Positions 55,234 through 64,000 of a stretch of DNA of 64,000 nucleotides are shown piece after piece. Under the pieces are notes generated by a model, which was not told the DNA's origin, did not search any database, and saw only the letters and a list, made by a program, of their open reading frames with translations. The stretch lies in assembly GCF_002256775.1 (NCBI RefSeq), contig NZ_NCII01000019.1, forward strand, positions 1 to 64,000, read 5' to 3'. Made by a program: the position numbers and the translations under genes. How positions within the stretch are numbered: position 1 is the first letter of the stretch; each line of letters opens with the position of its first letter. Source of the DNA: Novosphingobium sp. 17-62-19 (GTDB lineage Bacteria; Pseudomonadota; Alphaproteobacteria; Sphingomonadales; Sphingomonadaceae).

Positions 55234-56699
55234 CCGCTCATCCCGCCTTGATTGCATGGCCAGAGGACCCGTCCGATGCGGCGGGTCTTGCGCTATGGAC
55301 AAGCGACGAAATTGCCCTCGCCACAGGTGGCCGCGCCAGCGCGCCGTTCGCTGTTTCGGGCGTAGAGATCGACAGCCGTGATGTGGTGGAAGGCGATCTG
55401 TTCTTCGCGCTGAAGGGCGAAACATCGGACGGCCACCGCTATCTTGAAGGTGCCGCAGGTCGAGGCGCACCCGGCTCTGTCGTCGAACACGCCTGCTTCG
55501 GCCCTCACGTGCTGGTGCCCGATACGATGGCCGCACTCGAAGCGCTGGGTCGTCACGCCCGCGCGCGTGTCGATGCCGCGATTATCGGCGTCACCGGCTC
55601 TGCGGGCAAGACCGGCGTGAAGGAAGCGCTTTATGCCGCGCTCGACCGCGCAAGCCGTGGCCGCGCCCACCGCTCGGTCAAGAGCTACAACAACCACGTT
55701 GGTGTGCCACTCAGCCTTGCCCGGATGCCCGCATCTACCCGCTTCGGCGTGTTCGAAATGGGCATGAACCACGCTGGCGAACTGGCCGCGCTGACACGGA
55801 TGGTCCGCCCGCACGTCGCCATCGTCACGACCATTGCACCGGCCCACATCGGCCATTTTACGGGCGAAGAAGACATCGCGGATGCCAAAGGCGAAATCTT
55901 CGAAGGGCTTGAACCCGGCGGCACCGCCATCATCCCCGCCGATAGCCCGCATTGCGAACTCCTGCGCGCAAAGGCCGCTCAACACGCTGGGCGCGTTATT
56001 AGCTTCGGCACCAAGGCTGACGCCGATGTCCGCTTGCTTGATGCTGTGCCCGCTCCCGGCGGTGGCACGCTGGTGACGGCAGACCTCGGCGGGCGCAAGG
56101 TTTGCTACACGATTGCGCAACCGGGCGAACATTGGGTCGCCAATTCGCTTGCGATCATGGCGGCGGTCGATGCCATCGGCGGCGATCTGGGTGCGGCAGG
56201 TCTCGCTTTGGCCGAAATGGAAGGCCTTGCCGGTCGCGGCGCGCGCCACACCATCCCGGCGCAGGGCGGTGACGGTTCGGGCAAGGCACTGCTGATCGAT
56301 GAAAGCTACAACGCCAATCCTGCCTCGATGGCAGTAACTTTGCGCCAGCTTGGACAAACACCGGCCACACGCCGTGTCGCCATCCTTGGCGCAATGCGTG
56401 AACTCGGGGCGGACGAAGCCCGCTATCATGCCGAACTGGTCGGCCCGATTACCGAAGGCAAGGTGGAACGTCTGATCCTCGTCGGACCCGAAATGGCGGC
56501 TTTGGCGCAAGCCTTGGGGAAAAGCGACAATCCCTCGCTTGCCGCGAAAATCGATGTGGCGCATGTGCTAAATGCGGTCGAAGCGGCAGAATGTCTCGCG
56601 GCCGATGGCGTGCGTGGGGGTGATGCCCTGCTCGTCAAAGGGTCGAATTCGGTGGGCCTGGGCGCGATCGTGCGTTCGCTTGCCGCCAGGGAACAGTGA
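55230..56699 (+). CDS. murF: UDP-MurNAc-pentapeptide synthetase
   Basis: Mur ligase attaching D-Ala-D-Ala, 489 residues. ATP loop IIGVTGSAGKTGVKEAL, a middle domain FEMGMNHAGELAAL with the metal Glu/Met, and the C-terminal DESYNANPASMAVTL; SNSVGLGAIV closes it. Start ATG 55230 overlaps the murE stop; a GTG at 55221 is in frame but unneeded. The stop immediately precedes mraY. Confidence 0.96.
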   Translation: MTAHPALIAWPEDPSDAAGLALWTSDEIALATGGRASAPFAVSGVEIDSRDVVEGDLFFALKGETSDGHRYLEGAAGRGAPGSVVEHACFGPHVLVPDTMAALEALGRHARARVDAAIIGVTGSAGKTGVKEALYAALDRASRGRAHRSVKSYNNHVGVPLSLARMPASTRFGVFEMGMNHAGELAALTRMVRPHVAIVTTIAPAHIGHFTGEEDIADAKGEIFEGLEPGGTAIIPADSPHCELLRAKAAQHAGRVISFGTKADADVRLLDAVPAPGGGTLVTADLGGRKVCYTIAQPGEHWVANSLAIMAAVDAIGGDLGAAGLALAEMEGLAGRGARHTIPAQGGDGSGKALLIDESYNANPASMAVTLRQLGQTPATRRVAILGAMRELGADEARYHAELVGPITEGKVERLILVGPEMAALAQALGKSDNPSLAAKIDVAHVLNAVEAAECLAADGVRGGDALLVKGSNSVGLGAIVRSLAAREQ

Positions 56700-57764
56700 A
56701 TGCTCTATCAGCTGGCCGAATGGCTGAACTTTGAAGGTTTCAGCAACCTTATCCGCTACCAGACCTTCCGCGCGGGCGTTACGCTGCTGACCGCGCTGCT
56801 GATCGGCCTGATCATCGGGCCGCGCTTCATCAATATGCTGCGCGTGCGGCAGGGTAAGGGCCAGCCGATCCGTGAGGACGGCCCCCAGTCTCACCTAGCC
56901 AAGCGTGGCACCCCCACGATGGGCGGGCTGATGATCGTTACCGCGCTGTCGCTGTCGCTGCTGCTGTGGATGGATGTGACCAACCACCTGATCTGGGCCT
57001 GCATCGTGGTGACGCTTGGTTTCGGCCTGATCGGCTTCCTCGACGACTATGACAAGGTCACCAAATATGCGCACAAGGGCGTTCCCGCCAAGGTGCGCCT
57101 TGCCGGTGAATTCGTTGTGGCGGCCGTTGCGGCGTGGCTCGCCGTGGGTGAAACCAACCTCTACGTGCCGGTGTTCAGCAACCTCTATGTGCCGCTAGGG
57201 CCGTTTTACTACCTCTTCGCGATCTTCGTGATCGTGGGCGCAGGCAATGCCGTGAACCTGACCGACGGTCTGGATGGTCTTGCCATCATGCCGGTCATCA
57301 TTGCCGCAGGCACCTTCGCAATCATCGCCTATCTGGCTGGCCGCGTCGACTATTCCTCATACCTTGGCATTCCGCATGTCAAAGGCGCGGGCGAACTGGC
57401 GATTTTCTGCGCGGCGATGATGGGAGCAGGGCTTGCATTCCTGTGGTTCAATGCGCCACCTGCCGCCGTGTTCATGGGTGATACCGGCAGCCTCGCGCTC
57501 GGTGGCGCGCTTGGCGTCATCGCTGTTGCCGCACATCATGAAATCGTGCTGGCCATCGTTGGCGGATTGTTCGTGATGGAAGCCGTGTCGGTGATCGTGC
57601 AGGTTGCCGTCTACAAACGCACCGGCAAGCGCGTGTTCCGCATGGCCCCGATCCACCACCATTTCGAACAGCTCGGCTGGAAGGAATCGACCGTCGTGAT
57701 CCGCTTCTGGATCGTGTCGATCGTCCTTGCGCTGATCGGCCTTGCCACGCTGAAAGTGCGATGA
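56700..57764 (+). CDS. mraY: phospho-MurNAc-pentapeptide translocase
   Basis: Polytopic membrane enzyme (10 helices) making lipid I, 354 residues. Conserved: [11 protein letters not shown], the DDYDKV aspartates in [23 protein letters not shown] and the late [15 protein letters not shown]. It starts directly after the murF stop and overlaps murD by 4 nt. Confidence 0.96.
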   Translation: MLYQLAEWLNFEGFSNLIRYQTFRAGVTLLTALLIGLIIGPRFINMLRVRQGKGQPIREDGPQSHLAKRGTPTMGGLMIVTALSLSLLLWMDVTNHLIWACIVVTLGFGLIGFLDDYDKVTKYAHKGVPAKVRLAGEFVVAAVAAWLAVGETNLYVPVFSNLYVPLGPFYYLFAIFVIVGAGNAVNLTDGLDGLAIMPVIIAAGTFAIIAYLAGRVDYSSYLGIPHVKGAGELAIFCAAMMGAGLAFLWFNAPPAAVFMGDTGSLALGGALGVIAVAAHHEIVLAIVGGLFVMEAVSVIVQVAVYKRTGKRVFRMAPIHHHFEQLGWKESTVVIRFWIVSIVLALIGLATLKVR

Positions 57765-59092
57765 TCGTCTCGTCCGCCTTCGCCGGAAAACGTTTTGCGG
57801 TGCTCGGCCTCGCCCGTTCGGGGCAGGCCAGCGTCGAAGCGCTGCTGGCGGGTGGGGCAGACGTTACCGTGTGGGACAGCCGTGAAGAGCCGCGCGCCGC
57901 CTATGAAGGGCGCTGTCAGATTGCCGATCCGCTGGCGATGGACCTCACCGGTTTTGTAGGTGTCGTCGTCAGCCCCGGCGTGCCACTCAACCGACACCCC
58001 ATCGCCGCCCATGCTGCCGCGTTCGGCGTGCCGGTGATCGGCGATATTGAACTGTTCGCGCAAGCCCGCGCCGATCTTCCGCCACATCGCGTGGTCGGCA
58101 TCACCGGCACCAACGGCAAATCGACCACCACCATGTTGGTCCACCACATCTGCCATGCCGCAGGTCTGGAAGCGCGTCTGGGCGGCAACATCGGCCTGCC
58201 GATCCTCGGGCAGGAGCCGCTGCCAGCCGGTGGCGTCTATGTGCTGGAGCTTTCAAGCTACCAGATCGACCTGACGCAAAACCTCGATTGCGATGTCGCC
58301 GCGCTGATCAACCTCAGCCCCGATCACCTCGATCGTTATGATGGCTTCGCTGGATACGCCGCCGCTAAGGCCCGCTTGTTCCAGATGCAAGGCCCGCGCA
58401 ACCATGCCGTGTTCGGCTGCGGTGACGAACACACGCTGGCCATCGCACGCGAAGCATCGGCACGCCATGATGTCGGCTTCGTCCACGTGGTGCAGCCCGA
58501 TGCGCTTGAAGGACAGGGCGCTTGGCCCTCGCTGCAAGGTCCGCACAACTTGCAAAACGCGGCCATCGCCGTTGAAATCGCCCAGCATCTTGGCATTGCC
58601 GAGGCGGTCTGGCGGCCCGCACTTGCCAGCTTCGTCGGCCTGCCACACCGCATGGAACGTGTGGCCGAAGCCGATGGCGTCCTGTTCGTCAACGACAGCA
58701 AGGCCACCAACGCTGCGTCTACAGCGCCCGCACTCGGTGCCTATCCGCGCATTCACTGGATACTCGGCGGATTGCCCAAAAGCGACAATCTGGACGAATG
58801 CGCCCCCTATTTCGGCAATGTCGTCGCGGCTTACACCATCGGGGAAGCCGGGCCGATGTTCGCCCAAATTCTTGACCCGATCATGCCGGTCAACCGCAGC
58901 GAGATGATGTGCGATGCAGTGCGCCAGGCGATGAACGCTGCACAACCCGGCGATGTCGTCATGCTGTCTCCGGCCTGTGCCAGCTTCGATCAATTTCGCG
59001 ATTTCGAGGCGCGTGGCGACAGCTTCCGCCAGATCGTCGAGGCATTGATTGAGGATCGGGATACACCCTGTCCTCCGGGAACTGGTCAATGA
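57761..59092 (+). CDS. murD: UDP-MurNAc-alanine–D-glutamate ligase
   Basis: Mur ligase adding D-Glu, 443 residues. N-terminal Rossmann [17 protein letters not shown] loop [31 protein letters not shown], and the substrate region [14 protein letters not shown]-terminal [20 protein letters not shown]. Overlaps mraY and ftsW by 4 nt. Confidence 0.96.
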   Translation: MIVSSAFAGKRFAVLGLARSGQASVEALLAGGADVTVWDSREEPRAAYEGRCQIADPLAMDLTGFVGVVVSPGVPLNRHPIAAHAAAFGVPVIGDIELFAQARADLPPHRVVGITGTNGKSTTTMLVHHICHAAGLEARLGGNIGLPILGQEPLPAGGVYVLELSSYQIDLTQNLDCDVAALINLSPDHLDRYDGFAGYAAAKARLFQMQGPRNHAVFGCGDEHTLAIAREASARHDVGFVHVVQPDALEGQGAWPSLQGPHNLQNAAIAVEIAQHLGIAEAVWRPALASFVGLPHRMERVAEADGVLFVNDSKATNAASTAPALGAYPRIHWILGGLPKSDNLDECAPYFGNVVAAYTIGEAGPMFAQILDPIMPVNRSEMMCDAVRQAMNAAQPGDVVMLSPACASFDQFRDFEARGDSFRQIVEALIEDRDTPCPPGTGQ

Positions 59093-60324
59093 GCACCGCG
59101 CCCACGCCCACCCGGCTTGTCACTACACCCACGCCCGAAGGCGGCGTGCGCGTAACCGGCCACGGCACGCGTTTCCGTCGCAGCCGCCGCAGCGAACTGC
59201 TGATCTGGTGGCGCGAGATCGATCGTGTGCTGCTCACGCTGATCTTCTCGCTGGTGGCCATCGGCTGCATTGCGGTTGCCGCGTCGTCACCCGCCAGCGC
59301 GCATCGCCTGTCCACCACCAAGAAGACGTTGGCCGATCTCTACTTCTTCTGGGCGCATTTGCGCTGGGTCGCCGTCGGCATGGTGGCGATGTTCTTCGCC
59401 TCGGTCCTGCCCAAGGAAGCCGCACGGCGCGGGGCTATTCTACTGGCAGCGGCTATGGTCATCGGGTTGATGCTCGTCCCGCTCGTGGGCAGCGAAGTAA
59501 AGGGCGCGCGGCGCTGGCTGTGGCTCGGCTTCAGCCTGCAACCTTCGGAATTCTTGAAACCCGGTTTCGCCATTGCGATGGCTTGGGTGCTGTCGTGGCG
59601 CGTGCGCGATCCCAACCTGCCGGTCATTCCGATCACCGTTGCCATGATGGCGCTGGTCGGCGCACTACTCATGGCACAGCCTGATTTTGGATCGACCGTG
59701 CTGTTCGGCGGGGTGTGGTTCGTGCTGGTGCTGCTTTCAGGGCTCTCGCTTACCAAGATCCTGTGGTCGATGGGCGCGGGCGTTGTCGGCGTGATAGCGG
59801 CCTATCTGTTCTATCCCAACGCCACCAACCGCATCGACAGCTTCCTGTCGGGCGGCAGCGAGTTCGATCAGGTCGACCTTGCCATGCGCACGCTCACCAA
59901 CGGCGGGTGGAGCGGTACGGGCCTGTGGCTCGGCAGCCGCAAGAACGCCTTGCCCGAAGCCCACACCGACTACATCTTTTCGGTGATCGGAGAGGAATTC
60001 GGGCTGATTGCCTGCGCGGTCATCGTGATGATCTATTGTGCTATCGCGCTGCGCGTGCTGATGCGCCTGCTTGACGAGGACGACTTGTTCACCATCCTCG
60101 CCGCTGCAGGGTTGACCGCGCAGTTGGTGGGGCAAGCGTTCATCAACATCCTCGTGAACCTGCAACTGTTCCCATCGAAAGGCATGACCTTGCCGCTGAT
60201 CAGCTATGGCGGATCGTCAACCATCGCGCTTCTCCTGGGCGTCGGGCTGCTGCTCGCGATCACGCGGCGCAACCCCTACCTCTCGCGTGAGAAATTCGAC
60301 ATTTCGGAGCTGGTGCGCAAATGA
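59089..60324 (+). CDS. ftsW: septal peptidoglycan glycosyltransferase FtsW
   Basis: SEDS family membrane glycosyltransferase acting with FtsI at the septum, 411 residues, about ten helices. A basic cytoplasmic N-terminus of about 40 residues precedes the first helix. Signature GARRWLWLGFSLQPSEFLKP, AQPDFGSTVLFG, and LPEAHTDYIFSVIGEEFGL; the C-terminal SYGGSSTIALLLGVGLLLAI is intact. Overlaps murD and murG by 4 nt. Confidence 0.95.
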   Translation: MSTAPTPTRLVTTPTPEGGVRVTGHGTRFRRSRRSELLIWWREIDRVLLTLIFSLVAIGCIAVAASSPASAHRLSTTKKTLADLYFFWAHLRWVAVGMVAMFFASVLPKEAARRGAILLAAAMVIGLMLVPLVGSEVKGARRWLWLGFSLQPSEFLKPGFAIAMAWVLSWRVRDPNLPVIPITVAMMALVGALLMAQPDFGSTVLFGGVWFVLVLLSGLSLTKILWSMGAGVVGVIAAYLFYPNATNRIDSFLSGGSEFDQVDLAMRTLTNGGWSGTGLWLGSRKNALPEAHTDYIFSVIGEEFGLIACAVIVMIYCAIALRVLMRLLDEDDLFTILAAAGLTAQLVGQAFINILVNLQLFPSKGMTLPLISYGGSSTIALLLGVGLLLAITRRNPYLSREKFDISELVRK

Positions 60325-61487
60325 GCGGCGAGTCACGCCATTACGTCCTCGCCGCAGGCGGCACCGGCGGACACCTTATTCCGGCGTTTGCGCTGGCGGT
60401 AGAGCTTGAGCGGCGCGGCCATCACGTTGCACTGGTGACCGACGAACGCGGCGCAAAGATCCCTGGCAAGCCCGATTTCATGCCCGCGCACGTCCTGCCT
60501 GCCGGGCGTCTGGCCAGGAACCCCGTTGCCCTGCTCAAGGGCCTTCGCGCCATCTGGCAGGGCCGCGCGATGGCGCTGCGCCTGTTCGAAAGCTTCCAGC
60601 CTTCGTGCGTGATCGGCTTTGGCGGCTATCCCGCCTTGCCCGCACTACTGGCGGCGCTCGCGGCAAAGATCCCGACGGTGATCCACGAACAGAACGCCGT
60701 GCTGGGCCGCGTGAACCGCTACCTTGCAGGCCGCGTCGATGCCATCGCCACCGCCTATGCAGAGATTGACCGGCTCGATCCCAAACTGTGGGGTAAGGTC
60801 CACCGCGTCGGCAATCCGGTGCGCCCCGAAGTGCTGTCCCTGCGCGGTGAGGCATTCCCCGAAATTACCGAAGACAGCCTGTTTCGCGTGCTGGTCACCG
60901 GCGGCAGCCAGGGCGCCTCAATCCTGTCCGAGGTCGTCCCCGATGGCCTCGCCATGCTCCCGCCCGCATTGCGCCACCGCCTGCAAGTGACCCAGCAGTG
61001 CCGCCCGGAAGACCTCGAAGCTGTCCGCGCACGCTATGCCAATCACGAAATCCCCGCCGAACTCGGCACCTATTTCGAAGACATGCAGGCCCGCCTTGCC
61101 GGAGCGCACCTGTTCATCGGCCGCGCCGGAGCCTCGACCATCGCCGAACTCACCGCCGTTGGCCGCCCCGCCATCCTGATCCCGCTGCCTATCGCTACCG
61201 ATGATCACCAAGCCGCCAACACGCGTGAGATGGTGGCAGCAGGCGGCGCGCGCGCGATCCGCCAGTCCGGCTTCACCCCGAAGGAACTTGCCAAGCAAAT
61301 TCAGGTTATGGCCCAGCATCCCCAAACCCTTGCCAATGCCGCCCACGCCGCGTGGAACTGTGGCCTGCCCAACGCCGTCAGCGATCTTGCCGATCTGGTC
61401 GAAAGCTTCGGCGGCGATCCGATCATGGACGTGATCCGCGTGGACAAGCGCAGCCCTGCCACTTCCGGGCAGGAGCAACTGGCATGA
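60321..61487 (+). CDS. murG: MurG UDP-GlcNAc transferase (lipid II synthesis)
   Basis: GT28 enzyme at the inner membrane converting lipid I to lipid II, 388 residues. N-terminal AAGGTGGHLIPAFALA, GFGGYPALPAL, PTVIHEQNAVLGRVNRYL; C-terminal VTGGSQGASILSEVVP and IGRAGASTIAELTAVGRPAILIPLP. The gene ends with TGA 61487, and a palindromic repeat begins at the next base, the only real interruption in the dcw run. Confidence 0.96.
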   Translation: MSGESRHYVLAAGGTGGHLIPAFALAVELERRGHHVALVTDERGAKIPGKPDFMPAHVLPAGRLARNPVALLKGLRAIWQGRAMALRLFESFQPSCVIGFGGYPALPALLAALAAKIPTVIHEQNAVLGRVNRYLAGRVDAIATAYAEIDRLDPKLWGKVHRVGNPVRPEVLSLRGEAFPEITEDSLFRVLVTGGSQGASILSEVVPDGLAMLPPALRHRLQVTQQCRPEDLEAVRARYANHEIPAELGTYFEDMQARLAGAHLFIGRAGASTIAELTAVGRPAILIPLPIATDDHQAANTREMVAAGGARAIRQSGFTPKELAKQIQVMAQHPQTLANAAHAAWNCGLPNAVSDLADLVESFGGDPIMDVIRVDKRSPATSGQEQLA

Positions 61488-61567
61488 TCCTTCGACAGGC
61501 TCAGGATGAGTGGGCCTTTTCTTCCCTCCCAACCCCGCTCGTGCTGAGGCCTGAGCCTGTCGAAGGG
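61488..61567 (+). repeat. palindromic repeat TCCTTCGACAGGCTCAGGA type inside the dcw cluster
   Basis: Arms CCTTCGACAGGCTCAGG and its exact reverse complement CCTGAGCCTGTCGAAGG lie about 45 nt apart. This dispersed element is common in alphaproteobacteria. It fills the 112-nt gap between murG and murC and can fold into a long hairpin that could act on transcription or RNA decay between them. Confidence 0.88.
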
Positions 61568-61599
61568 GCGAAGCACGCCCGCACAACCGGAGATGCAAA

Positions 61600-63012
61600 G
61601 TGAAAGGTGTCGGCACCGAAATCGGGACGATCCACTTCGTCGGCATCGGCGGCATCGGCATGTCCGGCATTGCCGAAGTCATGCACAACATGGGCTATGC
61701 GGTGCAGGGCTCTGACATGGCCGAAAGCTATGTCGTCGATGGCCTGCGCAAGCGTGGCATCAAGGTGCTGATCGGCCAGAAGACCGAAAACGTCGATGGC
61801 GTGGCTGTGGTCGTCACGTCCACCGCCGTGAAGCGTGACAATCCTGAAGTCGTCGCCGCGCTTGAAAACCGTATCCCGGTCGTCCGCCGTGCCGAAATGC
61901 TGGCCGAACTGATGCGCCTGAAAAGCACCGTTGCGGTGGCGGGTACGCACGGAAAGACCACCACCACCTCGATGATCGCCTGCCTGCTCGATGCAGGCGG
62001 GGTGGACCCCACCGTGATCAACGGCGGCATCATCAACTCTTACGGCTCGAACGCCCGTCTGGGTGACAGCGACTGGATGGTGGTCGAGGCTGACGAGAGC
62101 GACGGTTCGTTCCTGCGGCTCGATGGCACGCTGGCGGTCGTCACCAACATCGATCCCGAACATCTCGATCACTACGGCAGCTTCGAAAAAGTGAAGTCTG
62201 CCTTCGTCGAATTTATTGAAAACGTGCCGTTCTATGGCGCCGCCATGCTGTGCATCGATCACCCGGAAGTTCAGGCTATCATCCCCAAAGTGCGGGACCG
62301 CCGTGTGGTTACCTATGGCTTCTCCGCACAGGCAGATGTGCGCGGTGAGGCTGTGACGCCGATCCCCGGCGGCAATCGCTTCGATGTGCTGCTGCGCCAG
62401 CGCGATGGTTCGTTCCGCCGAATCGAGGGCCTCGAACTGCCGATGCCCGGCCGCCACAACGTCCAGAACGCGCTCGCCGCCGTGGCCGTCGCAGCAGAAA
62501 TGGGCGTATCGGACGAACTGATCTGCACCGGCTTTGCCAAGTTCGGCGGGGTCAAGCGCCGCTTCACAAAGGTAGGCGAAGTGGCCGGTGCTACGATTAT
62601 CGACGACTACGGCCACCACCCGGTTGAAATCCGCGCCGTCCTCGCCGCCGCGCGCGAAGGCGTACAGAACCGCGTGATCGCCGTGGTCCAGCCGCACCGC
62701 TTCACGCGCTTGCGCGATCACATGGAAGACTTCCAGGGTGCGTTCAACGATGCCGACGTGGTCTATGCCGCGCCGGTTTACCCTGCGGGTGAACAACCCA
62801 TCGAAGGCGTGGACAGCGCCGCCATGGTCGAAGGCATCAAGGCGCGCGGCCACCGCAGCGCGCATCTGATCGCCGGGCCGGAGGCGCTCGCGCAGGAACT
62901 CGCTGCCACCGTGCAGCCGGGTGACATGGTCGTCTGCCTTGGCGCGGGCGACATCACCAAGTGGGCCGCAGGGCTGGCCGATGCGATTGCGGCTGAGAGG
63001 GGGCAGGGGTGA
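61600..63012 (+). CDS. murC: UDP-MurNAc-L-alanine ligase
   Basis: Mur ligase adding L-Ala, first of the series, 470 residues. N-terminal [22 protein letters not shown] loop [43 protein letters not shown], and substrate [12 protein letters not shown]-terminal [12 protein letters not shown]. Start is GTG 61600, after the repeat and a weak AGATGCAAA. It overlaps murB by 4 nt. Confidence 0.96.
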   Translation: MKGVGTEIGTIHFVGIGGIGMSGIAEVMHNMGYAVQGSDMAESYVVDGLRKRGIKVLIGQKTENVDGVAVVVTSTAVKRDNPEVVAALENRIPVVRRAEMLAELMRLKSTVAVAGTHGKTTTTSMIACLLDAGGVDPTVINGGIINSYGSNARLGDSDWMVVEADESDGSFLRLDGTLAVVTNIDPEHLDHYGSFEKVKSAFVEFIENVPFYGAAMLCIDHPEVQAIIPKVRDRRVVTYGFSAQADVRGEAVTPIPGGNRFDVLLRQRDGSFRRIEGLELPMPGRHNVQNALAAVAVAAEMGVSDELICTGFAKFGGVKRRFTKVGEVAGATIIDDYGHHPVEIRAVLAAAREGVQNRVIAVVQPHRFTRLRDHMEDFQGAFNDADVVYAAPVYPAGEQPIEGVDSAAMVEGIKARGHRSAHLIAGPEALAQELAATVQPGDMVVCLGAGDITKWAAGLADAIAAERGQG

Positions 63013-63902
63013 CAACCATCGCGCTGCCGCAGGTTCGCGGCAAGCTCACGCCCAACGCCCCGCTTGCCCCACTGGTCTGGTTCAAGTCCGGCGGCACTGC
63101 CGACTGGCTGTTCGAGCCGAAGGACGTGGCCGACCTGCAGGATTTCCTTGGCAACCTCGCCCCTGACGTCCCGGTCATGGCGCTCGGCCTCGGCTCCAAC
63201 CTGATCGTCCGCGATGGCGGCGTCCCCGGCGTGGTCATTCGCCTCGGCAAGGCCTTCGCCAAGGTCGAGCGAGTCGATGAAACCACACTCAATTGCGGCG
63301 GCGGTGCCAGCGGCATTCTCGTCTCCTCAACAGCGCGGGACAACGGCATTGCAGGTCTGGAGTTCCTCCGCTCGATCCCCGGCACAGTCGGCGGTTTCGT
63401 GCGCATGAATGGTGGGGCCTATGGCCGTGAGGTCAAGGACGTGCTGATCGATTGCGACGTCGTGATCCGCTCGGGCGAAATCGCCACGCTGCCCTTGAGC
63501 GAACTCGGCTACACTTACCGCCACTCGGATCTCACCGATGGCTGCGTCGTCGTCGCCGCACGCTTCCGGGGTGAACCTGGCGATCCGCAAGCGATCCAGA
63601 CCGAAATGGACCGCATCAGCGCCGCGCGCGAAGCCTCGCAACCGCTGCGCTCCAAAACCGGCGGCTCCACCTTCAAGAACCCTGATGGCGCAAAGGCTTG
63701 GGAACTGGTCGACAAGGCCGGTTGCCGAGGGCTGACCATCGGTGGCGCACAAGTCAGTGAAAAGCACACCAACTTCCTCATCAACACCGGCACTGCCACC
63801 AGCGCCGAAATCGAGGAACTGGGCGAGGAAGTCCGCCGCCGCGTGAAAGACAGCGCAGGCGTGGACCTCGAATGGGAAATCAAAAGGATCGGCCGCAAGT
63901 GA
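63009..63902 (+). CDS. murB: UDP-N-acetylenolpyruvoylglucosamine reductase
   Basis: FAD- and NADPH-dependent reductase making UDP-MurNAc, 297 residues, type II (short) form. N-terminal [29 protein letters not shown] (FAD), [22 protein letters not shown], and the catalytic region [15 protein letters not shown] (Ser) then [15 protein letters not shown] (Glu). GTG start overlapping murC; its stop overlaps ddl. Confidence 0.96.
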   Translation: MTTIALPQVRGKLTPNAPLAPLVWFKSGGTADWLFEPKDVADLQDFLGNLAPDVPVMALGLGSNLIVRDGGVPGVVIRLGKAFAKVERVDETTLNCGGGASGILVSSTARDNGIAGLEFLRSIPGTVGGFVRMNGGAYGREVKDVLIDCDVVIRSGEIATLPLSELGYTYRHSDLTDGCVVVAARFRGEPGDPQAIQTEMDRISAAREASQPLRSKTGGSTFKNPDGAKAWELVDKAGCRGLTIGGAQVSEKHTNFLINTGTATSAEIEELGEEVRRRVKDSAGVDLEWEIKRIGRK

Positions 63903-64000
63903 CTCTCCCTAAACTTCACGTAGCCGTGCTGATGGGCGGCTGGTCGAGCGAGCGTCCGGTCTCGCTCATGTCGGGCGAGGGCGTGGCCAAGGCGCTTGAA
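63899..64000 (+). CDS. ddl: D-alanine–D-alanine ligase, N-terminal part (runs off the window)
   Basis: Only the first 34 codons are visible, from GTG 63899. HVAVLMGGWSSERPVSLMSG is the N-terminal ligase motif (VLxGGxSxERxVSLxSG). It overlaps murB by 4 nt, the usual dcw position for ddlB. Ftsq/ftsA/ftsZ are expected further right. Confidence 0.93.
   Translation, partial: MTLPKLHVAVLMGGWSSERPVSLMSGEGVAKALE

Overview
The window is GC-rich chromosomal DNA from an alphaproteobacterium, most likely Sphingomonadales and close to Novosphingobium. The support is the overall gene order and families: argS–SPOR–nagZ–scpAB–tatABC in one run, the aminoglycoside-phosphotransferase-type homoserine kinase, type 2 argC, bacterial leucyltransferase (bpt), a TamA/TamB pair, a Tad/Cpa pilus operon, and the palindromic repeats typical of sphingomonad genomes. 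No phage, transposase, CRISPR array, rRNA or tRNA was recognised. Placement to genus is an inference from remembered families, not from a search.

Layout. 1–6 kb: minus-strand Tad (Flp) pilus operon cpaA-B-C-D-E followed by a tadB that stops after 222 codons; the motor ATPase gene cpaF, expected between cpaE and tadB, is absent. 6–11 kb: alpha/beta hydrolase, FAD oxidoreductase and DUF1508 protein on plus; rnhA-thrB-ispH operon on minus. 11–18 kb: a lipoprotein gene with an internal deletion, argS, a SPOR cell-division protein, nagZ (deleted and frameshifted), scpA-scpB, tatA (deleted core), tatB, tatC. 18–36 kb: amidohydrolase and 3-hydroxyisobutyrate-dehydrogenase-like pair, VanZ-like protein, ilvA, bpt, tamA-tamB, a GT4 glycosyltransferase convergent with an aldehyde dehydrogenase, a small membrane protein, a GGDEF-EAL protein and a CHAP hydrolase. 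36–38 kb: glnB-glnA with a sigma-54-like promoter. 38–49.5 kb: map, a lipoprotein, leucyl aminopeptidase, SH3 protein, argC, ferredoxin, DNA glycosylase, SDR, an unknown gene of atypical composition, phhB, ccmA (deleted) with ccmB, cysK and two unknown membrane proteins. 49.5–64 kb: the division and cell wall (dcw) cluster mraZ-rsmH-ftsL-ftsI-murE-murF-mraY-murD-ftsW-murG-murC-murB-ddl, nearly all joined by 4-nt stop/start overlaps, running off the right edge inside ddl.

The most notable signal is not a new system but a recurring defect. Four genes (lipoprotein near 11.2 kb, nagZ, tatA, ccmA) have clean N- and C-terminal parts but lack an internal block estimated at about 70–200 bp. In three of them the reading frame is broken, and in each the loss hits a functional core. 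The truncated tadB with missing cpaF may be a fifth case. This is either systematic sequence loss in assembly or an unusual deletion process, and raw reads would decide. Other points of interest are two oppositely oriented MraZ-type repeat arrays before mraZ, a transcription terminator embedded in coding sequence, and at least six palindromic repeat elements in intergenic gaps, one of them inside the dcw operon.
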